A stretch of 64,000 nucleotides of DNA from Musa acuminata AAA Group (taxonomy: Eukaryota; Streptophyta; Magnoliopsida; Zingiberales; Musaceae), in assembly GCF_036884655.1 (NCBI RefSeq), contig NC_088339.1, positions 27,671,501 through 27,735,500 of the forward strand, read 5' to 3'. The notes beneath the pieces were generated by a model. That model saw only the letters and a program-made list of their open reading frames with translations, did no database searches and was not told the origin of the DNA. This document shows, in pieces, positions 50,401-59,559 of this stretch; the stretch's first letter is position 1, and each line of letters starts with the position of its first letter. A program made the translations under genes and the position numbers.

Positions 50401-52182
50401 GTTGATCTTCCTGTTCTACCCAAGTTAGCAAGATTATGTGCCATAATTGTCACACTTTTGTTGACAAAATGAAACTGTACCACAATGAGTTACTGTGCCA
50501 ACTCCAAAATATCTGCCACCATTGATCTGTGGTCCCACGGAACTCCACTCATCCCTTTCAACCAGTTAATAATTTTTTATGCATCAGATTGCACCATAAG
50601 TTTCTGGAGTGGCTCCTTAGCCTGATCCTATTGAGTTCCAACTCGGTATTTTGTCTCAGAAGAGTCCTAGGCACACTTGGATTAGGAATATTGTTGTATT
50701 TTCATCCTTATTTTCTAAGTTGATTTTGGATGGTTTTTAAAGTTCTACTTAGAGTTGATATGTTGTCCATAAACCTTAATGCGGCTGTAGTATAGTTAGG
50801 CTAGTTATTTAATGGATTATTGTAACATATGGAATAAGACAACAATTAAGTCCTTTACTCAAGTCCGATTAAGTCTTGCTATGTTTAGGAGCCATGGTAA
50901 GCCTTAAAGGCATTAGATTATATCTGAATTAAAGTTATAAATATTATCTCCTTCTCAGTTCCTTTCTAACCCTCTTTTCTCTTCTCTCCTCTTCTATCTT
51001 CTCTTGTTCCTTCCATATCTCTTTTGAACATCTTTTCTTGCTAATATCTCTAGGAGGATACCTTCTTGCCTTGAAGAAACAAGATCATAGATAACAGAGA
51101 CAATATCATATCAAGTTGTAGTTTAATGGAATTGAAGATTGCCAATTTGTAATCCTTGCTATTGCCAATTATTTTGACTAAATAACATGCTTTGTAGGGC
51201 AAGATCTCTAACCATAAAAGGTGTTCATTTCTTTGGTGACCTAAGATCTCTAGCCATAAAAGCTCATCAAAATAATGCTTCAATTATGGTGACTTAAGAC
51301 ATCTTAAAGAATATATTCCAAAAAAGTTGCTTTTAAATTGCTAGAATTTTCAAATCAACCATTGGAAAACTTTTTAATCCCTTTAACACATGATTAGGAT
51401 ATCAATGGGTTCAGGAAGTATTTGCTTGGCGTGTTATGGAGTTTGGTAAAGGTATGAAATCGAACAGCCTTTGTTACTACAATATTGGTGCAAATATATA
51501 GCGGGACAAACATTTCGTGGATAAAGTGAGGTTGATATAGGCAGGATAAAAATAGCTTATGTAGCTAACTAGTCTTCAAGCAAGTTGCAAAACATCGAGT
51601 ACTTTTAAGATCATGGAATAAAAGCTTTCTCTTTGTTACTAATCTAGAAATACATTAGATTTCCACAGGGGAGGCTTATTCTGCAAGTGCCAACATTCTG
51701 GTAAGGGATGTACAGAATTGATGGACATTAAACTTGATGTAGTATTTCTCCATACTATAGTTGCATCTGCTTAGACTTACCGTTTCTGATTCATACATTT
51801 ATTAGCTGCCCAAATGAGTGTTGTGACTCTTCTGATGCTAGGTCAAAGCTACCCTAGAACAGCTTCATAGCTTTCCAAGGTTGTTCTCCGCAGGCAACTT
51901 GGCGTCGGCATTCACTTCGTTATTGCTGTACCCATGGCTCCACACAGAAAGATATTAAATCCCAAATTGTTTATTTCATGGCATTCATTTCTATTGCATC
52001 TAGATCAAGTGAGCATTTTAGAATACTTGGGCCAACACTTTTATTGTTCAAGTTACTGCAGGCAGGGATGTCACCATAAATCCAGTTTTATGCCGAGATT
52101 TATCAAGTAGTTGGTCTTGATTTTAACAGAATCTATTTATGTTTTTTATTTTGATTTTTCCAGATTGCCAATGCAACAATGA
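47471..52182 (+). CDS. Tentative micro-exon gene encoding a small protein of unknown function (about 77 aa)
   Basis: Proposed exons: 47471-47557, 48653-48679, 51415-51445 (31 bp), 51669-51700 (32 bp), 51842-51879 (38 bp), 52164-52182. The first starts [20 protein letters not shown]. The 31-, 32- and 38-bp exons have clean acceptors (TTCAG, CCACAG, GCTAG) and donors (GTAAAG, GTAAGG, GTTGTT). Their phases (0-1, 1-0, 0-2) join without a stop to [20 protein letters not shown] then [19 protein letters not shown] and TGA. Such phase agreement over four junctions is unlikely by chance. The 27-bp exon 2 is least certain because its donor GTGGGA is weak. Another in-frame candidate (48892-48930, 39 bp) exists, and further exons may be missing. 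The ELFxQWLSL segment faintly recalls the N-terminus of plant PP2A B'' subunits, but I would not name it. The second intron hosts retroelement debris. Confidence 0.4.
49321..49975. mobile_element. Degenerate LTR-retrotransposon fragment (probable LTR piece)
   Basis: This is a block of about 650 bp that is much more GC-rich than its surroundings. It begins TGTTAACAAC. Near 49960 it contains TTGGTATCAAAA, which resembles the tRNA-Met primer-binding site TGGTATCAGAGC that follows a 5' LTR. An internal 29-bp minisatellite is present. No polymerase or gag frame remains, and I found no clear target duplication, so boundaries are approximate. Confidence 0.4.
49704..49850 (+). repeat. 29-bp minisatellite, about five copies
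   Basis: Units starting (G/A)TA(C/T)GA(C/T)C at 49704, 49733, 49762, 49791 and about 49820 recur every 29 bp, with a shared core CTCC(C/T)GAGG-GCRGRTCGRCTG. They are adjacent without spacers, so this is not a CRISPR. Confidence 0.75.
50320..50640 (-). pseudogene. Decayed RNase H-like (RVT_3) fragment of a retroelement
   Basis: Reading the minus strand leftwards from about 50610, one frame gives VQSDA, then a stop, then [19 protein letters not shown], a second stop, and later [19 protein letters not shown]. That order (SD.., W-rich helix, FxxVxR..N..AHxLA) is the signature of the RNase H domain found at the end of plant LINE-type elements and related proteins. Two in-frame stops show it is dead. 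It sits inside the large intron of the tentative micro-exon gene. Confidence 0.5.
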
Positions 52183-54550
52183 ACCAGAAACATGTGAGTG
52201 TGTTCTCTGATCATGGATGGTGGTGTTGCATTATTTAGGGAATAGAAGCACGAGTTAAATTGTTTCTTTGCTTAATCACTTGAACACAAAGACTATGGGA
52301 ATGCAACATGTCGAACTCAGAAATTAGCCAAGTGACCATTTTTGTGATTGTTTGTAATTATCAGAGACTGATTCAGGTTCAGAAATGCTTCAATGTTAAA
52401 ACTTTTCTGAAGATTGATAATAATATTAGATATTTGGGCATAAAATCCTGAAATGTGTCTAGCTAACTGATGCTGGAATATGTGTTCTCAATGATCATAT
52501 GATGCCTCCCGACTAGCTGTGTTGCACAGATTCTCTATCAGTAGTCAATTTAAGTTATTGCTAGCTTTGGTTTACTGTAGTAAATTTTATTATGTCCGAA
52601 ACCAATGTGATAATTGATCTGGTACTTTATTGATTATAAATCACTGATTTAAAATATTTAAATTTAAATTAAAAGTAATAATTTAAGTTAAATTCAAGTC
52701 TCCTTCCACTTCAGATGTGGAATTAAATCAACATATTACAAATTTTAGCTTGGATGGAAGTGGATTAATTTTTTTTAGTATTCGTGTGTCTTACCTCTTT
52801 TAACTGCCTTTGGGTATCTATTAATCAGATTTCTTTAGAGATTATTTTCCGAGTCAACATATCATTGACTCATGTTCTCAGGAGGAATTATTTACAAACA
52901 TTTCTTCAAAGGACTGAGAAATGTGCACATCTTCTGACCAATTCCGAAGCCCCAAAACGGAAGCCCACGTTTAATATACTACCTTACAACAGTGTCTTCA
53001 AGTGTACAGAACGACTGATCCAATTCCATTCCACACCATAAGCTGACCGCCCTGGTTTTTCCAGCCCCGGTGAGAGCCACATGCCAAAATAAGAGTCAAA
53101 TATAAGCATAAAAATCATAATATATTATTATTAAACGAACGAATTTTAATATTAAAATTTAAAATCAAATAATAATAATATATATTTAAATATTATAAAA
53201 TATTTTAAAAAAAAAGTTTATCTGATTTATAGGCATAATGAATTTGAAATTTGTAACGACGTGGATTTGTAAAGATAACTACACTCGTCTTTTTTTCTTT
53301 TTCTATTATTCACAGAATTCTTATGATCGATGAATTCGTATACTCACGTATTTACATATTTATATATTTAATTATTATATATTTTATATGATTTTAGGTT
53401 ATTAAAAGATCAGATAGCAAAAAAATCTAAGATAAATAATTTTGAGAATTAATATCATTAATTTTATTTTTATTTTATTGACCAATAATCATCATCAAAA
53501 TTTAATTATATTCTTAATATATCTTATCAAATTTGATTGAAACACATAATAATAAACCCCAGAGTGCTTAGTATGGCAGCTGGCCACCCGTTCCTTCATT
53601 TCATTCGTTGATGTGCCCTTTGACGTGACCTGCCACTGGACTTACAGCTTACCGGAGAGCCCGAATCTTTCGAACGGTACGATTCGTGACGTAATTAGAA
53701 CTAAGTTACTTGAGTAGCTTATGTCGATTGTTCTTGGCTACGCATGTAATTTTGGTGTTAAATTGATGGCACTAATTAAGCTTAATCTTAGTGTGGGTGG
53801 TGTTGACTCCTGCCATCTTCTAGAGAACGTCGCAGCCTTCGCTTCAACACCACGTGTAACTCCAGGCTCGCTCGTTCAAGTCCTCCATCGGCATCCACCT
53901 TTGCGCGACATTCAAAGCACGATATTTTCCACGCGATAAGCAGAAGGCCGTATGCTTCCTTCAGCCACGGCCGCGACACGCGATCGCGACGGTCAAACGC
54001 AACCAGCTTATCGATTCCACGACGATAGCTTATGGCGAAGAGCTCCCTACTTTTCACGCCTTGTCCCCGACGCAAACCATACCGAAACTCCCCGGCACCA
54101 CCCACGTGTCCCGTCCCAATCAACGCCCACTTCTCGCGTGGGTCCCCCTCGCGTCGGCTTTTCGCGCGGAACGCTCTCGTGGGACCCTTTCCGCAACGTC
54201 CAATTACTTCCCGGAAAAAGCCGTCAAAATCGGGGACACCCGTTTCCTCGCTATTGCCACCGTCCATGTCTCTAAGTTTGCTGCCCCATCCCATCTGACG
54301 GTCATGGATCCACGATGGGCAACTGGGGGATAATACAACAATGGGCCTCACTTTAAAGACCGTGGAAAGCTAATATTCGTGGCTATTGTGTCCGTCTGAT
54401 TCAGAGACTCTTTTGATAGAACCGTCCACGTGGTCAAAGATGGGTGGGAATATTCCCAGCGGGTGACCAGAATCTTCTCTGTTTATAAGTATGCCAAGCG
54501 GCCATGGAATCGAGTTGCAGAAGAGGATACCGAGAACGGAACGAAGCGCT
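52183..54550. promoter_or_regulatory. Intergenic region and promoter of the PEP-carboxylase kinase gene
   Basis: The stretch 52200-53560 is AT-rich without a supported gene (an 85-codon frame at 52784 has no visible domain). From 53700 to 54480 the DNA is GC-rich and open on both strands. It carries CACGTG G-boxes at 53851-53856, 54103-54108 and 54427-54432 (the last within CCACGTGG) and a TGACGTAA at 53687-53694. A TATA-like TTTATAAG at 54482-54489 lies about 65 bp before the chosen ATG. Confidence 0.6.
54482..54489 (+). promoter_or_regulatory. TATA box of the PPCK gene (decides the start codon)
   Basis: The motif TTTATAAG predicts transcription starting at about 54515. That is downstream of the in-frame ATG at 54491, so translation should begin at 54551, where the sequence MSEGLVRDYEIG matches the short N-terminus of the family. 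Confidence 0.55.
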
Positions 54551-55775
54551 ATGAGCGAGGGATTGGTGAGGGACTACGAGATCGGGGCGGAGATCGGGCG
54601 GGGCCGGTTCGGGTTGGTTCGGCGTTGCATTTCGGCCGTGACCGGGGAGGAGTTCGCCTTGAAGTCGATCGAGAAGCGCCTCCTTGCTGACGACGTCGAC
54701 CGCGAGTGCGCGGAACGGGAGGTTAAGATCCACTACCTTGCGGCCGCCGGGAATCCCCACGCGGTGCAGATCCACGCCGCATACGAGGACGACAAGTGGG
54801 TGCATCTGGTGCTGGAGCTCCTCGACGGGCCCGACCTCTGCGACCGAATCGCTGCTCGCCAGGGGACGCCGTTCGCGGAGCCGGAGGCGGCGGCTGTGGT
54901 GGCCGCGCTGGCGGAGGCCGTGGCCGCGTGCCACCGGAGGGGGGTGGTGCACCGGGACGTGAAACCGGACAACGTACTCTTCGATGCGAGGGGGCTGCTC
55001 AAGCTGGCCGACTTCGGGTCGGCGGAGTGCTTCGTGGGCGCTGACGGGGGCCGGGTGCCGATGAAGGGGATCGTGGGGACGCCGTGGTACGTGGCGCCGG
55101 AGGTGGTGGCCGGGAGGGATTACGGGGAGAAGGTAGACGTGTGGAGCGTGGGGGTGGTGATGTACATGATGCTGGCCGGGGGGCTGCCCCCGTTCTATGG
55201 GGAAACAGCGGTGGAGATCTTCGATGCGGTGGCGAGGGCCAACCTCAGGTTCCCGCCGAGGGTATTCCGCTCGGTGTCGCCGGCGGCCAAGGACCTGATG
55301 CGGCGGATTCTCTGCAAGGACGTCTCCAGAAGATTCTCCGCCGAGCAAGTTCTCAGTTAGTACCGATCAAACTTCCATCTCTCTTCGATCGTATTCTTGA
55401 GAGGGTTTTCTATTGGCTCATTTCAAAAACACCGATTTCTAGGGTTCTATAAACCCTTTTTACTTGCTCTGTTTCATCGGATTCTGGGATTTCCCCAACG
55501 AAAAGAAATGCGATTCTATTCCTTCAAATTCAAAGATTTAGCCCGTCGATTCCAATGATTTTGTCATATCAATAAAAAAATGGAACCTTTTTCGTCTGAT
55601 TTGTTTGGGAATTGTGTTACTGTTCAAATTACTAGTTTGGGGAGCAAGAAAGAAAAAAAAAAAAAACTTGATCTTTCGATCTAATCTATATGTAATTTTT
55701 ACAGGGCATCGATGGATTACAAACAGAGGAGGGATGATGAGGCCAGCAGAGGGAGATCCATCACTCTCCATGTAA
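54551..55775 (+). CDS. PPCK: Phosphoenolpyruvate carboxylase kinase (2 exons, 291 aa)
   Basis: Exon 1 is 54551-55355 and exon 2 is 55705-55775, with a 349-bp intron splitting an Arg codon (A|GG). A single intron close to the stop codon is typical of plant PPCK genes. The protein is almost only a Ser/Thr kinase domain with no EF-hands or autoinhibitory tail, again diagnostic. Visible motifs are the glycine loop GRGRFG (16-21), catalytic Lys38 in FALKSI, HRDVKPDN (134-141), DFGSAE (154-159) and GTPWYVAPE (176-184). It phosphorylates an N-terminal Ser of PEP carboxylase in the cytosol, reducing malate inhibition. This matters in C4, CAM and anaplerotic metabolism. The kinase is controlled mainly by transcript abundance (light, clock, phosphate), which makes the G-box-rich promoter relevant. 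An in-frame ATG at 54491 would add 20 residues but lies next to the TATA box. Confidence 0.92.
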
Positions 55776-57127
55776 CGGCACGACGAAGCCTTGGTTCTTG
55801 GATTCTGCAGTGGCTAGCTCTGTACGTCCTTCTCCTTGGCTTCTCCTTGTGGCTCCATGAAGAGTGCTCTGCAGAACCATAACACGCACTCTGAGCTTGA
55901 GCTGTGTGTGCAGGAGAAAGAGAGATGGCATCCTCTGTTTCTACACATGTAAAGCTTCAGTGTCCCTTATTCTTCCCTCTTCTTCTTTCCCCTTCACTTC
56001 TTTGTTGTTGTAGCTTCCTCGATTTTGATTTTAGTCCATTATGGAACTGATTGATGAGACGTTCTAAAATTTGTCTACTCAATATCTACACCCACCTTCG
56101 CAATCAATCTTTTCCGTGAGAAAGTCATTCAGTGCATCTCTTGTGATGATGACTCATGCACATACATGATCTTGTCCATTAGCCACATATATACAAACAA
56201 TGTGCCAAACATTGACATGTCTCTTCAGAGACCTTCACATAGCATTGATTTTGAGACAAATGCAGATGATATATACCTAACAAGACATCCACATGGATTC
56301 ATAGAGGACAGTGCCTCACCTTTGGCATTTCTAGATCAGATAATGTGAATGGCATTCTCCATTCTTTAGATCTGGTCTTCCAATTGCTTTTCTGATGAAG
56401 AAAAAGACTTGCATTCCAAGCCCTTTCATTTGATTCCCAATTACATGATTCAACTGGTGGATGATGCATAACATTTGCAACTCCATCACTGGAGTTCAGA
56501 TGGGAATTTGCTTCAGTTTTCATGCTACTTGGTATTGAGATTGTGATCCAATAACCTCAAGTTTAGCTTGAACAGTGAAATGCTTTCAAGTGAACTTGCA
56601 CTGGGACACCATTGCTTAAAACAAAAATCAATTCTCCATAGTGATTGATAAACCTCAAAATTGACAAGACAAAGCCTTAAACAAGAACATGGTGATGTCT
56701 CCTTGCCATCATGTGGTGATGGGAGTAGGGACCATTCTCATCCTAAGTTGGCAAGGAGGTTTTGAAACAATGAATTGGAGGAGGCATCACTGATTGGGGC
56801 AAGCCCTGTCCTCCATGCCTGAGTTCATGTTTGCCAAAAATTTGTAATCTAAAAGTGGATTTTCTGAACATAATGTAACTAAAATTAGGATTTTCTATTA
56901 GGGTGAGATGCTTTAATCACCAGCATTATGGTGTGTTATCAATGATTGAGAATGTAATCCAAAGATGTAAAGTTATAACTCTCAAATGACACCAGGAAAA
57001 GGGATACTCCTCGTATTACTATAATACTTGCATAAGAAAAGAGATGTCCACGTAAAAGTCCATGGCCCACCAAGGCCCAACCCAGACCAGACTACTGTTG
57101 TAGTCGCTCAGATCAGGCCCATTTATC

Positions 57128-57128
57128 C

Positions 57129-57161
<33 letters not shown>

Positions 57162-57176
57162 TATATAGGGAGAGAG

Positions 57177-57208
<32 letters not shown>
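57128..57208. repeat. Inverted CT/GA microsatellite pair
   Basis: A (CT)n run at 57128-57152 is followed within about 20 bp by a (GA)n run to 57208, so the two can pair as a long hairpin. Confidence 0.9.
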
Positions 57209-57211
<3 letters not shown>

Positions 57212-57756
57212 AAGTTGTGTGGCCCAAACGTTAGCTGAAAGCTCGTAATCTATCATTAAAGCGGGATGAAAAGAAAAAGGGAGGATTAGGATGGATGATG
57301 ATGTTATACTTTTCTTCAACAAGAGGGGATGCAATATGTCTCTTCTTGTATCGACGTACGTGATATTATTCTTCTTTCTTCTTTTTGTTCTTTCTATTGT
57401 TTGATAGGGTTGGAAGTCATGAGCTATACTCGTCGTTGGACCACAAACTCTTTGTCCATACATCCTTGATATGGGGAGCTACTTGCGAATAAGAAATGTG
57501 AGGAAGACACAACGTCGAAGAGAAGGGGTTTGGAGAAGGTAACGTTCACTGTAATGCATTATATTAGACCCACATGAGGTGGTGAGCAACGTAGTTGATC
57601 CAACGTCTCCTTCATAACCATACCATTTACAAATATAAAAAAATAACATATATACATATATTTTAATAAGTGTAATAAGATTAAATTACATGTATTCTTC
57701 TTGATCTAATCAACTAAAGCAGAAGAAAGGGCATCGAGAATATGGATGCATAATAC

Positions 57757-57759
<3 letters not shown>

Positions 57760-57820
<61 letters not shown>
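57760..57820. repeat. AT microsatellite
   Basis: About 30 uninterrupted AT/TA units are followed by imperfect TATATG repeats to about 57846. Confidence 0.95.
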
Positions 57821-57827
<7 letters not shown>

Positions 57828-58966
57828 ATATATGTATATGTATATGTCTCTCTAAAAACATAGTTTTTGTTTGAATAGACTTCATCCACATTTATTTTCC
57901 AAAGTTATAAAACTTAATCTCTACAGGAATAATAACAAGTGATATAATTTTAATTATTTGAATTTTACATAGACTTTTTCTATAAATTTTTATTTATAGT
58001 TTGTCTATATATTACAAACGAATTAAGATTCAATGGATCGTAATGATTTGAATATCCTTAAAGTACTCTCGAATGTGTTGGGGAGAAAAGCATCTGACAT
58101 AGCCAAATTCAAGATCTTACTGTCATAAGTTATAAGTCAGCTATCTATCGGAATTTAAATCCAAGATCTTACTGTCATAAGTCAAACTATCTATCGGAAA
58201 GTAACACATTTTCAATTGTCAACGTTAAATATGAGTATGGGTGGAATTAATATATGTTATCATTTTACATTAAAAAAATTATTCTTGATATTTTTGTCTA
58301 TTATGAAAATAATATGAGTAATCATCAGACGACTACAAATTTCATCCGATAAATTCTTGAAGATGACAAATAGTTGAAATAGTAAAATATTCAAATAATT
58401 TAATTTGAAGATGACAAATATCTTGTATAAAAAGAAAAATATGATCTTTTGGACAATAGCTTCACTATAATCTTTTGGAATGTCATCACACACCTAAAAA
58501 TAAAAAGGTCAATAGATCCATCAAGATCTGCCAACAACATCACTCTTTAAAGATATTTTTTTTTTAGGAAAACCTTATTGAAATTGGTGTTTTATTTAAG
58601 ATAATATATTATCCTCTTAAAATATTGTTTTGTGAGTTAAAAACCCTTTGGAGTTGTTTCGATCGTTCCTAATTTTGGATATCCAAATATGAGAGCGATC
58701 CAAATGCGTGTGGAATCCTATCGGCTTTCTCTTGATTCCAATTACGTAATCTTATTGTGACATAAAGATCTATCTTTCTTGAAAGTAATAATAACAACAA
58801 AATATATGAAATGTTAGTCTTGAATATTAATATATATATTTTTTCTTTTGACCAGCTTGAATAACTCAGACGATAAAAAAGTAATTTTTTTCTTCAGATA
58901 ATCTCATATAATTATTTTTTTAGCATTTTTAATATATAATTTTGTATAGTGAAAGTATTTTGAAAT

Positions 58967-58969
<3 letters not shown>

Positions 58970-59024
<55 letters not shown>
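58970..59024. repeat. Palindromic AAT/ATT trinucleotide repeat
   Basis: About ten TAA units pass directly into about eight ATT units, a self-complementary simple repeat. Confidence 0.95.
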
Positions 59025-59469
59025 AAAGAGAGGAGGAGAAACTATTAATTTGGGAAGAGAGAGAGAGAGAGAGTGAGAGAAGCAATAAAAGCATGAGTTA
59101 CAGGGCAAGTAGAACAAGACATGCTCTGAATCTATCTTCGTCCTTTGTGTTCCCTCACCTCCCCTGCAACTCCATTCCCACTCTTCCAACTTTCCTCGTT
59201 CCTTCCTTTACTCGCGTGCTCTCTGCCAAGAAGCCAACCTTAATCAACTACATCCGCAACAAGCAGACAAGGAAAGAGAGAGCAGACCGACCGACCGAGT
59301 TCAAAGAGAGGAAGAAGGCAGCTCATCTGCCCCTCTCTTTCTTAGATAGGCAGGCGGAGCAATCCGGTTTGGTCGTTGCGGCAATTCCCACCCTCAAGTT
59401 GGAGAGCATCCCCTGTTTTAGCTACTTCCTATAATTACACTGTGTTGTTGCCTCCTCTTCATCCAGTCA

Positions 59470-59480
59470 TATATATATAG
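59470..59480 (+). promoter_or_regulatory. TATA box of the patatin-like gene
   Basis: A TATATATATA motif is followed by a GC-rich leader. It lies 90 bp upstream of the ATG at 59560, predicting a leader of about 55-60 bases. Confidence 0.55.
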
Positions 59481-59559
59481 GCTCCTTCCGCTCGCAGGCC
59501 CTGCGCTGTCTTCCCGACATGCCGACGAGGAGACGGGAGGGGTAGGGAGAGAGGAGGTG

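Larger units (their letters stand above)
55776..59559. other. Intergenic region between PPCK and patatin-like gene
   Basis: The first few hundred bases are the probable PPCK 3' UTR. Then come AT-rich DNA, a CT/GA inverted microsatellite (57128-57208), a 60-bp AT run (57760-57820) and a short tandem duplication at about 58095-58200 (unit ending AAGATCTTACTGTCATAAGT). A palindromic AAT/ATT repeat lies at 58970-59024. A 113-codon plus frame at 59093-59434 lies upstream of the TATA box of the next gene and is probably not translated. Confidence 0.55.

Noticed and set aside
52784..53041. 85-codon plus frame with an acceptor-like CTCAG inside
   Set aside because: It was considered as a terminal exon of the micro-exon gene, but the TGA at 52180-52182 already closes that frame and no domain is visible.
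53788..54351. 187-codon minus-strand frame upstream of PPCK
   Set aside because: It overlaps plus-strand frames in GC-rich promoter DNA, has no recognisable domain and low-complexity charge composition. It fits chance openness in GC-rich sequence.
59093..59434. 113-codon plus-strand frame upstream of the patatin-like gene
   Set aside because: It lies upstream of the TATA box at 59470 and has no domain, so it is unlikely to be part of that transcript or a separate gene.
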